DNA of 64,000 nt from Bactericera cockerelli (taxonomy: Eukaryota; Arthropoda; Insecta; Hemiptera; Triozidae), in NCBI GenBank assembly GCA_024516035.1, contig CM044964.1, positions 2,429,053 through 2,493,052 of the forward strand. Reading direction: 5' to 3'. The position numbers were made by a program, and so were the translations under genes. The notes under the pieces are model-generated. The model searched no databases. It was given only the letters and a program-made list of their open reading frames with translations, and was not told the DNA's origin. Numbering within the stretch: the stretch's first letter is position 1; the number at the start of each line of letters is the position of its first letter. Below are positions 32,823-43,422 of this stretch, one piece after another.

Positions 32823-34034
32823 GTAAAGACTAAGGACGGAATTAATCGACGTTTTTGTAATACCTCTGTGGCGCCAAGTCACGGATTGCGTACTGTGTAG
32901 GATAGGTAAAATCGACGCTTTGCAAGGTTTGAGTAATAGAATTTGTCTTTTAATTTCGCCCTTATAATAAATTATATTATCTCAAACTCACATGAAGAGA
33001 CTAAAGATAGGTGTCATAGAATTATTCATGACTAAGTTATCAAGAAATTCAGTTTGGAAGAGGTGGAATTTTTCATTTTGCACATCGTCTCACTTCTAGA
33101 TTTACTGACAGTCGTGTAAAGTTTTGAACATGGCATGAAGTTAACTATGAAGTTGTCTTACAGGGTGATTATCAATGTTCGAGTTAATCATATATTAGTT
33201 TTTTTTAAACATGTAGGACAGTAGGTACATTTTTTTTTTTTGTATTTTTCTACCTTACGGTGTTTACAATGTATGTTCTACTTACTTACTAGATTACAAT
33301 AAGACTATGTATATATTTAAATACTAAAAATATTAAAAATTAAAAATGAAATTTTTAAATGTTAAAAATGAAATTCAAAAAATTAAAATTAAAAATATGT
33401 GCATAGTTTCTCAAAGTAATTTGAAAGCTCTATCTATTAGTATTATTATTTATGAAATAGCATATAATATACTTTATTGATAAATTTTACTAAATGTAAA
33501 AAAAAAATATCCATGCTACTAATCATATAAATCAATAAATAAATAACCTTTATTTGGAACAGAAATATTACATACATCTAAATTAATATAATTATACATA
33601 TATCAGAACAACTGGTTCCAATTCAGCTTATTTACTGAGGTGATTTGCTGAGCTAATCATTTATTAGGTATTATTTAAGATTTTATCAAAATTTTCAAAT
33701 TGGATCAAAAAAGTCTTAAAGAAAAGAAACTCATAAAAACATGAAGATCTTAGTAATGAACTAAAAAAATATTTCAATTTTAATTCCAAATTTATTTTCT
33801 AATTAACCTTGAAGGGGTCACCTGATAATTTTTTAAAAATCTTCATTAGATTTTTCCTTACAGTTATGAAAATCGCTACTGATTTTTTCTATCTTGAGTG
33901 GTTTTTGAGATATTTGAGTGATCGCTTTAGAATAAAACACCCAGTATAATTAAATTATCGTACCCATTTTAAAACAACTCACAGAATTTAATTATTTTCA
34001 TTGATACAACAAAAAAAATAAAAATAAATTCCGG
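32823..34034. other. AT-rich intergenic sequence
   Basis: No gene seen. About 33229-33398 is present only in copy A. A TACAGGGTGATTATCAA motif lies at 33160 and an AACACCCAGTATAATT motif at 33938, which may be ends of one old element. Confidence 0.45.
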
Positions 34035-34262
34035 CACTACCCAGGCTGGGTGACGTTGATGTGGGTAGCTGGTACGATTCCCAGCGAATGGAGGATAAAA
34101 CCCGCGTCGTTAATCAAATAGAATTGTTGGCGTTAGGAAGGGCACATTTTTATACGGCTGAATCGTATAAAAATGTGTCAAAACCAACCGACCTCAACCA
34201 TGAGGTTGAACAACGTCGACCCTGCTTGAGCAGCATAAGACAGAGTAAAAGAAGAAAGAGAT
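34035..34262 (+). repeat. SINE family B without head
   Basis: Starts in the shared core (CCCAGGCTGGGTGACG, GCGAATGGAGGATAAAACC) and runs to AACAACGTCGACCCTGCTTG and ATAAGACAGAGTAAAAGAAG. The duplicate is 59640-59878. Confidence 0.88.
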
Positions 34263-34417
34263 TGATACAAAAAAATAAAGTGTGATGTAAACTTCAAAAA
34301 TATTGATAAGATAAACAATGCAATATTAATGCTAGATAGAGGGCACCCAGTAAACTTTCATCGAAAAGCTTGCATGATGAACATGAACACTTTTGCTAAG
34401 AAGTAATAAAAAAATAA

Positions 34418-34476
34418 TTTGTGTACCAAATTTCAAGTCTCTAGCTTTTACCGTTCTTGAGATATCCTGTTCACAC

Positions 34477-34510
<34 letters not shown>

Positions 34511-34639
34511 GCACGGACCAATGGCTGAAAACAACTTTTTTGGTATCCTGAGGCCATGATTCGTCCAGAAATGTGAAAAACTGGGTAGGTCAAATTTTCG
34601 ACGAATACAATACTTTCCTTATTATAAGATAAGGAAAGT
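34418..34639. mobile_element. 222-bp insertion present only in copy A
   Basis: Copy B reads straight through AATAAATCCTAGTC, whereas copy A has 222 bp here flanked by AATAA at 34413-34417 and 34640-34644. It contains a CAGA tetranucleotide run (about 34482-34510) and ends with a perfect hairpin CTTTCCTTAT/ATAAGGAAAG. Its class is unknown; the CAGA block recalls the mini-me-like repeats. Confidence 0.7.
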
Positions 34640-34974
34640 AATAAATCCTAGTCTTTACGATCACATGCAAGTAAATTAGACCAGGGGAGGGGGGGGTCTC
34701 TCCGAAGAGAGTAATAATAATAACACATTCTTTATAAGGCGATAGGACGAATGAGTTCCATTCAGTTCCATCATTCCAGCATTAAGGGCGAAATTCATAC
34801 ACAAATTCTGTATCACAAGTCACTGCTAAGTGTTGGTTTTCCCTATCTTATACACAGTACGCAATCCGTGACTTAGCGCCATAGAGGTATTACAAAAACG
34901 TCTATTAATTCCGTGCTAAGCCTATGACGTACTGTGGTTTTTGTCAAAACCACAAATAGGAAGATAGTTTTTCT

Positions 34975-35055
34975 TGTCTCAGTTGTGTTTAAAACTCGCG
35001 ACCTCTCAATTACCAGGCCGACGCCTTAACCACTGAGCTACTGGGAAAACTAGTT
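34975..35055 (-). repeat. SINE family C-like tRNA head
   Basis: Complement of a tRNA-like head: CAATTACCAGGCCGACGCC, TTAACCACTGAGCTACTGGG. The duplicate is at 60385-60440. Confidence 0.6.
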
Positions 35056-35334
35056 CAAGGATTGGCTTGAAGAGCACGCTCCCAGTCCCGGGACTAAAGG
35101 GCCGAACTTTACCAACATAAGCCAGACTACCCCTCAGTCGGACTATAATAGTGCGCTGTGATTGGTTCAAACTTTGAGGTGATGTTGTGATAGGTTGAAA
35201 CCATTTTTTTTTGTAATGTGGTCCTTAGTTCCTTACAAATTGTCCTACGCAATTTATAGTGATGATAAAAATATAAATGCATTATTTCAATCGATCAGAG
35301 ATATAAATGTTGAATACAGATTACTTTCGTTCAT

Positions 35335-35720
35335 TACATCAACTCCCCCCTCTCTCTATCTCTATCTCTCTTTCTCTCTCTCTATCTCTCTCTCCCTCTC
35401 TCTTCTCTATCTCTCTTTCTCTTTCCCCCCCTCTATATCTCTTTCTCTCTCTCTCTCTCTCCCTCTCTCTCTGTACAGCCCTATTTTTCACATTGTTAAT
35501 TTTTGAACCCCCCGAGTTATAGAGAGAAAAATATGTAAAATAATTAACTGAGGCCGCAGGCAAAAATATTATGAAGCACAAAAAAAGGCATACGACCCCC
35601 CCCTCTCTCTCTCCCTCCCTCTCTCTCTCCCCTTTCTCCCCCTCACCTCTTCTCTTTCCCTCTACTCTTTTTCTATTCCTCTCTCCTCTCCCTCTCGCAT
35701 AGGTCAGTGATGTTATGCCT
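35335..35720. repeat. CT-rich tracts
   Basis: CT microsatellites at 35350-35475 and 35605-35700 separated by about 120 bp of unique sequence. Same arrangement at 60730-61110. Confidence 0.85.
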
Positions 35721-35887
35721 GGGTGATTGCACTCACTGATAAGGTATGTATACCCCCCTCTCCCAACCTATTAACTCCCCCCACCCCTCCCCCATCCCTC
35801 CTTTTTATGTCATGCATTTTCCATGAGTCATGCCATAATTATTATTATTATAACTTATTGTTTCATTATTATTATTATAATTACCAC

Positions 35888-36050
35888 ACAGGGAGTAGAC
35901 CAGCAGTCTGGCTGGGGGACTATACACAGGGAGTAGACCAGCATTGGCTTGGTTCTGGGGGCCCTTGTCAAAGACCAGGGTAGAAGTGCTGAGTCACTCC
36001 TCCACTGTCTGGCTACCATCGTTCATGGTGACGCCACCCTATGATGATGT
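35888..36050 (+). repeat. 38-bp-array element, about 1.5 units
   Basis: CAGGGAGTAGACCAGCAGTC, then the 3' domain with CTTGGTTCTGGGGGCCCTTG and GACGCCACCCTATGATGATG. The duplicate is 61285-61440. Confidence 0.9.
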
Positions 36051-36764
36051 TTGTTTTATTATTATCACACAGAGTGTATTCCAATGACATGTTGTTTGGA
36101 CAGACCCCTTGATTTTATAATTAATAACATCACAAGGGTACAATGTCAGTGCGTAGATTAAAAGCCACATGGACTATGTTTTAATGGCTTATTTTTGCAA
36201 ATGTATAAACTTGTAGACATGGTTTTGTTTTAAAGCGATAAGAAAGAGAAAGAGAGAGAATGGAAGTAAGTTTTGGAGAGGAAGATAGAGTGGGAGAGAA
36301 AGAAATACTTTGGACAGAGAGAAAGAGACTCACCTAATAGGAGAGAGAGAGAGAGGGAGAAAGAGTGGGAAAGTATGGGTTTATAAGAGAGAACAAAAGA
36401 TATTTAAGTGTAAGGAATGAAACAGGATGAGAATAGGAGTGGGAGAGAGAGGGGAAAGAAAGAAGAAATAAAGAGATATTTGATTAAAATAATTATTATA
36501 AATTGTTTAATTGGTTTTTTCTTATTTACAGCATAATTCCCCTAATTTTTAGCAGCTAACTTATAAAAAGAGAGGGAGTCAGAGATAGAAATAATGGGAG
36601 AGTATGTGTTTACCAAAGCAGAAATAGTGTGTTAAGAGTGAGGAAGCAGGATCAAGAGAGAGAGAGAGAGAGAGAAAGAGGGAGAGAGAGAGAGGGAGTA
36701 GGATAAGGAGGAAGAGAAATAAAGACATAGTAAGACCAGAATATGTTTATTTTGTATTTCTATC

Positions 36765-36835
<71 letters not shown>

Positions 36836-36956
36836 CTGCTGTCCAGAGCTTAAGCTTACCCAGGATTTCCATATTTCAAGATTTCAAAGTAGCCTTTGAC
36901 AGCGGACATGAGTTCTCACTTAGACGCGCTGCGCCGTCCTCCTCTATTCTCTCTCA
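36051..36956. other. intergenic sequence with GA and CT tracts
   Basis: GA-rich patches at 36240-36480 and 36655-36690. A near-perfect CT run at about 36770-36832 is only a short interrupted run in copy B (62175-62205). No gene supported. Confidence 0.6.
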
Positions 36957-37045
36957 GCGACCTCTATAGCTGGATCGATAGGGCAGCGGACTTGTAACCT
37001 GGAGGACAGTGGTTCAAGTGCGGAGTCAGGCAATTTTTCGACATC
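36957..37045 (+). repeat. SINE family D head
   Basis: CGACCTCTATAGCTGGATCG, GGACTTGTAACCTGGAGG and GTGGTTCAAGTGCGGAG. The duplicate is 62330-62420. Confidence 0.75.
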
Positions 37046-38007
37046 AGTCTAGTTCTTAATTGCATCCAGATATAGATTTAATATCAGGATAGTTTTTTTA
37101 GATGAGTATTGTTTTTTTTTTAAATAATAATCATCGTCAACACTTACATAACCATTATAAAAATCATTTTCGGTATGCCTTAACCATCAGTATGTCCGAA
37201 TCATGAATATGTCTTACCTAACTATTATTTTTTTTTTTTTTAACACTTTATCAATAATTATGGACATATATACAACACAGGTCAACACAGATAATTAGAA
37301 ATTACCATACAATATAAGGAGAAGTAAAATGAGAAAAAAATGAAGAAAAAATAAATAAAAATATACATAATACAAACCATCAGTATGCCATAACCATCAA
37401 TATGTCTGAGTCATGAGTATGTTTACTTAACTATCAGTAATATCAGTATACCTTAACCATCAATATGTTTTGCGTTGGGTTGAGTTTTCCTTGGTTGGGG
37501 AAAGTAAAAAGAAATAAAAGTACAATAATTACAAAATTAAAAATAATAAAATCTATTTCCGTCTGGAATTGTAATGTTAAACAGTCGTTAGTCGTTAAGC
37601 AAAATAAAATCTTAAGGTTTGATAAAATTATTTGATTTTGAATTTGCATGTTGGTTCAATACATGTTCGTTCCGTATATCTTACAATTCCTACACTCTAG
37701 AACAAGATATCATTGTTGATATTTCTCATGATAGCATTTCCATTTTCTTCCATGATTTCGTGAAATTTAACAATTTGACTTTACTTTCGACTCTTCAATG
37801 TATGGTATATGAAAGAAACTTCCTTGCCTCTGAGTATTGAAATTGGGGTAATAAACTTATTAAATTTATGCTTTTTAAATTTTGCATGCAAATATTTTTT
37901 GAACTTCATCAGCAGGTATTCTACAGAATTCGAAGAAAAAAAATGTCATTAAAAGAAACTCAATTCTTTCGATACCTAATAATTATGAGATATCCCCAGA
38001 ACTGATA
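37046..38007. other. AT-rich intergenic sequence
   Basis: No gene. Open frames on both strands are matched in copy B only because of the duplication and carry indels there. Confidence 0.45.
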
Positions 38008-39580
38008 CACTGAAATTCACAAAATTCCGACCACCTGGAAAATTAATATTTTCTATCACAAGGTGGAGTTTTATCCCAAATTTTTGTGTTAACATTATTT
38101 AATAAACATTTATCAGTAATTGTGGTACATTTTTTTACTTTTATTTAGGATTTTAATGATAGTCCAGTCAAAATAGAAAAAAAAAGAAAAACAAAGAAAA
38201 TTAAAGGTTTCAAATTTTATGTTTATTTATTTTTTAATAACAATTTACCGGTAACTAATAGCGTGTGTTGTCTCCTCGGGCTCTGATAACATCCTGAAGA
38301 CGTCGAGGAAGAGAGTAAATGAGGTTACAATGCTCCGCCTGAGGGATATTGTTCCATTCCTGGACAATCACATCCTTGAGGTCCCGCAATGTCCGTGGGG
38401 CGGGGTCATGAGCGCGAACTCGCCGTTTCAAGCTGTCCCAGGTGTGCTCTATTGGATTGAGATCGGGGGATCGCGCTGGAGGGTTTACAGTAGTAATTCC
38501 AGCCAGTTGCATATATTCTCTTGTGGTCCTGGCTACATGGGGGCGCGCGTTATCCTGCCAGAAGAGGAAACCATCTCCAATAAAGGGGGCGTACGGGACC
38601 ACCATATCTTCAAGAACATTTGATATGTAAGATTCAGCGTTCATACTGGCTCCGTCAAAAAACACAAGGTCCGTGTGAGCCTCAGCAGATATTCCACCCC
38701 ACACCATTATTGATCCACCATCAAATGCTACCCTTGGAACAAGAGCACACTCAGAATACCGCTCATTTCTCCTTCTGTACACTCTTACCCGACCATCTGC
38801 TCCTCTTAGGGAGATCCTTGTCTCATCAGAAAACAAAACCTTGTCCCAGTCTTCCTCTGTCCATCTTATGTGCTCCGTTGCGAATTGTAAACGCGCTCTT
38901 CTGTGACATGTGAGCAACTCGGGGGCGTTATAAGGCCTTCGAGGTATGATATGAGCTTCTCTTAGGCGTCTTCTAACTGTAAGGGGGTTCACAAGAACAT
39001 TTCTTACATCATACAGCCGACGGGCTGTCTCTACTGAAGTCTGGAACCGATTCCTGAGGGTCTCCATCACCATAAACCGATCATCTCGAGCTGTTGTGCA
39101 CCTTGTTAAACCGGATCCTGGTCTTCTCTTGCATGATCCCGTCTCCTGATACCGTCTAATGTTGTCAGAAAGAGTTGTTCTTGCCACATTAAGTATTCGG
39201 GACACCTCACGCTGACTGTATCCTTCATCCAGCAAAGCTAGGGCTCTACCAACTCCCACACTATCTAAAGGCATGCTAAAAGGTTTAGATAACACACTAG
39301 AACTTAATTTCACTTTGTTCTAAATAAAAATTGAATGAAAATTAAAATTTAAATTATCTAAAAGTTACTTTGTCATTAAGTACCTCAGGTAGTAAATTAA
39401 CACTAAATCAATTAATGACCCCCACCTTAATTAATTACTGATACCAAGGGTCCAAAACAAGCTCAGACACAGGTAAAATTGTATTTACTATAATATAGGT
39501 TACATACAAAGTATATAAAGTAAGGTACATACGCAGTAAATCAAAATTTCTAGGTGGTCGGAATTTTGTGAATTTCAGTG
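38008..39580 (-). mobile_element. complete Tc1-like transposon with empty site in copy B
   Basis: The 1,573-bp element has terminal inverted repeats starting CACTGAAATTCACAAAATTC and continuing for about 34 bp with one mismatch. It is flanked by TA at 38006-38007 and 39581-39582. Copy B at about 63393 shows the uninterrupted site (GTGATATTTAAAAAATGG), which fixes both ends exactly. It carries one intact transposase gene, so it is potentially autonomous. Confidence 0.97.
38255..39274 (-). CDS. Tc1-like transposase, DD34E
   Basis: Predicted 339-residue transposase that would cut and paste the surrounding element. Length is normal for Tc1-family enzymes. The first ATG is at 39274; the frame is open to 39313 but starts there with GTG, so the ATG is preferred. 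An N-terminal helix-turn-helix region (about residues 10-45, with ALALLDEGYSQREVSRILNV) would bind the inverted repeats. The catalytic triad is D150 (LFSDET), D241 (WQDNARPH) and E276 (NPIEHTW), with 34 residues between the last two. Also seen are the VWGGIS block near 191 and the C-terminal PRRLQDVIRARG pattern. No frameshift or internal stop was found. Its 3' flank contains AATAAA-like words. What is known of the family: TA target, nuclear action. Inference: recently active, because repeats and frame are intact and the other copy lacks it. Confidence 0.95.
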   Translation of the reverse strand: MPLDSVGVGRALALLDEGYSQREVSRILNVARTTLSDNIRRYQETGSCKRRPGSGLTRCTTARDDRFMVMETLRNRFQTSVETARRLYDVRNVLVNPLTVRRRLREAHIIPRRPYNAPELLTCHRRARLQFATEHIRWTEEDWDKVLFSDETRISLRGADGRVRVYRRRNERYSECALVPRVAFDGGSIMVWGGISAEAHTDLVFFDGASMNAESYISNVLEDMVVPYAPFIGDGFLFWQDNARPHVARTTREYMQLAGITTVNPPARSPDLNPIEHTWDSLKRRVRAHDPAPRTLRDLKDVIVQEWNNIPQAEHCNLIYSLPRRLQDVIRARGDNTRY

Positions 39581-39650
39581 TATTTAAAAAATGGAAGCAC
39601 ATACTGCAAAAATCAATTTTCTCTGTAAAAGGACGGTTTTTGAAACTAAC

Positions 39651-39790
39651 CGACCTCAGTAGCTTGATCGATATGGCGTCGGACTTGTAACCTTGAGTTC
39701 GGTGGTTCAAGTCCCGGTTTCAGCTAGATTTAGTAAAGCGTAGTTTAGACTTTTGTGATATCAAAAAAGAGATTAACACAAAAATATGAT
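39651..39790 (+). repeat. tRNA-derived SINE, family D
   Basis: CGACCTCAGTAGCTTGATCG, box B GGTTCAAGTCCCGG, and a GTGATATCAAAAAAGAG tail. In copy B the tail is interrupted by the insert at 63587. Confidence 0.85.
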
Positions 39791-39879
39791 AGCTATATAT
39801 TTTAAAATTCCATTTTCTTTTTTTCTTTTACATTATGTTATCTATCATATTTGTTTTCATCATATTCATTTGTTTTCAA

Positions 39880-40060
39880 GCGTTTTTTCCCTATATCAAA
39901 CTGATTTTTCTTATTTCAAAAGTATTTCCTTGTTTTAAAATTTTCTCTATTTTTAAGCGTTTTTTCCCTATATCAAACTGATTTTTCTTATTTCAAAAGT
40001 ATTTCCCTGTTTTAAATTGTTTTTCTCTATTTTTAAGCGTTTTTTCCCTATATCAACAAA
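39880..40060. repeat. about 78-bp tandem repeat, 2.3 units
   Basis: AAGCGTTTTTTCCCTATATC recurs at about 39878, 39956 and 40036. Copy B enters the same repeat at the window edge. Confidence 0.85.
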
Positions 40061-40429
40061 GTGTTTCCGCTGTTTCAAAATATTATACACGCTTCCTACT
40101 TCCTTTTTTTTTTCTTTTTTCTTTTTTTTTCTCCCATTTTTTTCGTAATTCCCAAGACACCGAGAGCAGCGCTCGTAGCTCGCCCGACCTGGGTACCGAA
40201 ATCTATCGCCGGATTTTCACTCAGCTCGCTGTCAATTTTCCTGGCTCACAATGAACAGATGTGTCCCCGGTCCTTCTCTGCTGAGAGGAAAATGGAAAAT
40301 TACGAAAAATATAATCAAAAATAGAGTGTGGAAAAAGAAGATGAATTGGAGAGAGAGAAAAAAAAAGTAGAGGAATTCTTTTCAAAATAATTTCCCCTGA
40401 GTTTGGCGAACATAAATGACCGAAAAGAA
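40061..40429. other. intergenic sequence with small GC-richer island
   Basis: About 40157-40275 is richer in G+C and CpG than its surroundings (AGAGCAGCGCTCGTAGCTCG, ATCGCCGGATTTTCAC). It could be an undetected exon or promoter. No convincing frame. Confidence 0.35.
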
Positions 40430-41140
40430 ATTTCTTACTCTCATATTCCCTTTTCTTCCATCTCTCCCTTTATTTTTTCCCTCTATCTTTCCCCTCAGCT
40501 TTCTTTTGCCCATCATTCATATTCCTCCCTCCACTATACCTCTATTTCCTCTTCCTATTCCTCTTCGTATTTCCTCTAATAAAGATAGGTCTTTCTTACT
40601 CTCTTCTCTCTCTCTCTCTCTTATCTTTTCAATTTCTCCTGATATCATCCCTTTATCATTCATATTTATATCTCTACTCTTCCCTCTCTCTCACTCTCTC
40701 TGTTTCTCCTCTTCGGCCCTCTCCCCTTTTCCTCCCTCTCTCCTCTTTATCCCTATCTCTCTCCTTTTCCTCCCTCTCTCCTCTTTATCCCTATCTCTCT
40801 CCTTTTCCCCCTCTCTCCTCTTTATCCCTCTCTCTCTCCTTTTCCTCCCTCTCTCCTCTTTATCCCTATCTCTCTCTTTCCCCTCTCTCCTCTTTCTCCC
40901 TCTCCATGTCACCTTTTCCCTTTCTCCCTCTCTTCCACCTTCTTTCCTCTCTCAAATATTCTCTCAATCCCTCATAATATCTCCCACACAGAATGGATAT
41001 TTTCAATGATGAAGATTATTTTCTCCCTCTTGTATTATGTCCCTCGCCCTCTATTATAACTCTCTCTCCGTCCTCCATTATATCCCTCTCCCTCTATTAT
41101 TGTCCCTCGCCCTCTATTATATCCCTCTCGCTCATTCTGA
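40430..41140. repeat. CT-rich tract with a 38-bp CT minisatellite
   Basis: CTCCTCTTTATCCCTATCTC recurs about four times at 40738-40880 with roughly 38-bp spacing. A second weaker period, CCTCGCCCTCTATTAT, lies at 41042-41130. Confidence 0.8.
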
Positions 41141-41224
41141 TAAGAAATGTCCACGGATATCGACGAAATTGACATTTTTATCCGGGAAGATATTTACCGA
41201 GAAACTTTTGTTATTAACACGGTG

Positions 41225-41800
41225 CAATGTGTTGTTGTTATTGTTGCTGTCGATATCTTTTTGTTGTTATTGGTGTTTTTTGTTGTTGTTGTTTCTGTTA
41301 TTATTGTTACTGTTGTTATTATAGTTACTATTGTTGTTGTTTTTGTTGTTGTTTCTGTTATTATTGTTATTGTTGTTATTATAGTTACTATTGTTGTTGT
41401 TGTTGTTGTTGTTATTGTTGTTGTTGTTGTTGTTTTTGTTGTTTTTGTTTTTGATGTTGTTGTTGTTGTTGTTGTTGTTATTGTTGTTGTTGTTGTTGTT
41501 GTTGTTGTTTTTGTTGTTTTTGTTTTTGATGTTGTTGTTGTTTTTGTTGTTGTTTCTGTTATTATTGTTATTGTTGTTATTATAGTTACTATTGTTGTTG
41601 TTGTTGTTGTTGTTATTGTTGTTGTTGTTGTTGTTTTTGTTGTTTTTGTTTTTGATGTTGTTGTTGTTGTTGTTGTTGTTGTTATTGTTGTTGTTGTTGT
41701 TGTTGTTGTTGTTTTTGTTGTTTTTGTTTTTGATGTTGTTGTTGTTTTTGTTGTTGTTGTTGTTGTTGTTGATGTTAGTGTTGTTTTGTTGCTGTTTCTA
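41225..41800. repeat. GTT trinucleotide array
   Basis: About 570 bp of GTT repeats broken by TTT, ATT and GAT variants. A higher-order unit containing TTTTTGTTTTTGATGTTG recurs four times or more, with a large block (starting near 41337 and 41540) partly duplicated. The long Val-, Leu- or Cys-rich frames are by-products. Confidence 0.93.
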
Positions 41801-41928
41801 CTGTAACTATTGGTTCTGTTGTTGTTACAGTTTCTTGGTATAATGGGCGTTTTGTTTTATTATTGGTGTTTTTGTACTATTTATTGTTGTTATATTATTG
41901 GTGTTGCCGGAGTTATTGTTATTATTTG

Positions 41929-41959
<31 letters not shown>

Positions 41960-42144
41960 AGCACGTCTCATGCTTATCGTGTACAATATGGGTATCTCGG
42001 GGGATTTACGCTTGTCATTCGTTCCTATTGAGATTCTTCTTTTTCTATTTGTAATATCTCTTGAACGCCCGACAGTTTGCATGACAGACAAGTATCACGC
42101 TAAAATCATCCTGTGAACTTTATCTATTTACATTAAATTGTATA
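41801..42144. other. GTT-rich remnants and unique sequence
   Basis: Second short GTT run at 41930-41958, then unique sequence. No gene supported. Confidence 0.45.
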
Positions 42145-42560
42145 CTTAAATGTTTTTTACTTTCGGAGTTACTTTAATAACATATCTATTGAAGGTTGTA
42201 CATATTTGATCCATGCCACTGACATGTGGTAGAGTTCCAAGCATGCAGGCTGCATTGCCACGTTGAATCCCTATGGATATTCTCTGCAACAAGAATTCTT
42301 TGGCGCTTTTAGTGCCAGTGGCACGGATCAAATTATCGCCCACAAGATTTATAAAATATAAAAATTCCCTCCAAGTCTGAGGAACGAGGCACTGTGCCCA
42401 TCACAGCTGCCGCATTTCCTCTCTGGATATACAGAGAAATCCTCTGTTTTAAAAAGGAGGTTGACCTTTTCTGTCCTTTTGATAGTTTCCAGCCATCTAT
42501 GTAGTATGTAGCTTTTTCAGACAGTTTTTTTCCTCAAACTTTAGACCATTGGAAATAGTG
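42145..42560 (-). pseudogene. decayed coding fragment with two paralogous units
   Basis: On the minus strand two stretches about 165 bp apart encode related peptides: the first (about 42510-42350) contains FLKQRISLYIQRGNAAAVMG, the second (about 42345-42150) contains FLLQRISIGIQRGNAACMLG. The upstream parts also align (IDGWKLSKGQKRSTS with VGDNLIRATGTKSAKE). The two units are one nucleotide out of frame with each other, and the first ends in a stop. Upstream of the first unit the frame is closed by another stop. No splice sites around them are convincing. I do not recognise the family. It could be a broken tandem-repeat gene, two exons of a gene, or a coding fragment of an unknown transposon. 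Confidence 0.45.
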
Positions 42561-42689
42561 CCTGAGGTACACGCACTGTTTCCCTTCTGTATAGCGCCGA
42601 GATAGTTTATTTGTATATTTTTTCAATGTTTGATCTGGAAGAAAACTGAATATAAATACTCGACCTCCGGATTACCGACTACAAGTCTA

Positions 42690-42945
42690 CTCTGGCGGTA
42701 GCATCATACTCGGCTTGCACTCCAGAGGATCCGAGTTCGAATCCCGGCGGGGTTTAAATTTTTCGGCTGTGTACTTTGGATGTTGAAGACCTCGTCCTTG
42801 TTTGGGGGTAGTTGTAGAGTGGACAATGATCAGAGGCGGCATTACCAGTGGATTGATATTGGAATAATAATATGATGGTTGGTTGGAGAAATGTTGCATT
42901 AGCATTGTTTCTCGTAATATCGATACTACCCACAAAAATTGTGAC
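42690..42945 (+). repeat. tRNA-derived SINE, family E
   Basis: CTCTGGCGGTAGCATC head with GAGTTCGAATCCCGGCGGGG, then TGTACTTTGGATGTTG and a CTACCCACAAAAATTGTGAC end. The head diverges from 17053, so a subfamily. Confidence 0.68.
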
Positions 42946-43289
42946 AGAATAAAACAAACAACTAGCTCTTTATTTCTCTCTCTCTCTCTCTTTATTTATG
43001 ATTTAGTCGAATTTAAATTTGATCACTTGGCGACGCACAGGGAAACGGTAGATCAAAATATATGCAAGCTTCTAACTGCAGAGCGCCAAGCTCTTCCGTA
43101 GCTAGGAATAGGAAATAATATAGGCTTTGAAACACTCAACTTTTTTTAAATGAGGGCACTTCAAAGTTTAATGAGTGAACAGTAATTATTATCGTACGTA
43201 ATATACGGTGGTCAAAAAGTTCAAAATCGTAGACTCTATTATTTCACTTTTTTAAGGGGAAATTTTTGATGGTTTTGAGCTGTTTTTTT
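42946..43289. other. AT-rich intergenic sequence
   Basis: Short CT run at 42977-42993. No gene supported. Confidence 0.4.
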
Positions 43290-43422
43290 CGTCTGTCTCG
43301 GTAGCTAACTGGTTAAGGCGTCTATACGGTCATCCAGGGGTTCGAAACCCAGCCGGGACATGAAAAGTTCTCGTTTAGAATTTTGAGAACCGGTGTATTC
43401 AACGCGCCATCGACGCTGGCTT
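43290..43422. repeat. SINE C head joined to a 5S SINE fragment
   Basis: GTCTGTCTCGGTAGCTAACTGG through GGTTCGAAACCCAGCCGGGA is a family-C head on the plus strand. From 43386, AACCGGTGTATTCAACGCGC and ATCGACGCTGGC is the 5S head on the minus strand. Abrupt junction. Confidence 0.75.

Larger units (their letters stand above)
28061..40053 (+). repeat. duplicated segment, copy A
   Basis: From CTAGGAGATTACGGAGTTGA onward this segment aligns in the same order and orientation with 50640-64000. Shared markers include the SINEs at 28583, 29448, 31140, 32495, 34035, 36957 and 39651, the CT tracts and many unique phrases. Divergence is several percent by eye, with indels and alternate insertions. Copy B continues to the window edge, so the true end is unknown. 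Confidence 0.93.

Noticed and set aside
37443..37840. Open frames at 37443-37649 and 37619-37840, matched in copy B
   Set aside because: AT-rich, altered by indels in copy B, no domain; explained by duplication.
38330..38913. Plus-strand frames within the Tc1 element
   Set aside because: Antisense shadows of the transposase gene.
41147..41806. 219-residue Val-rich open frame
   Set aside because: Produced by the GTT array; the other two frames give Leu- and Cys-rich frames over the same bases.
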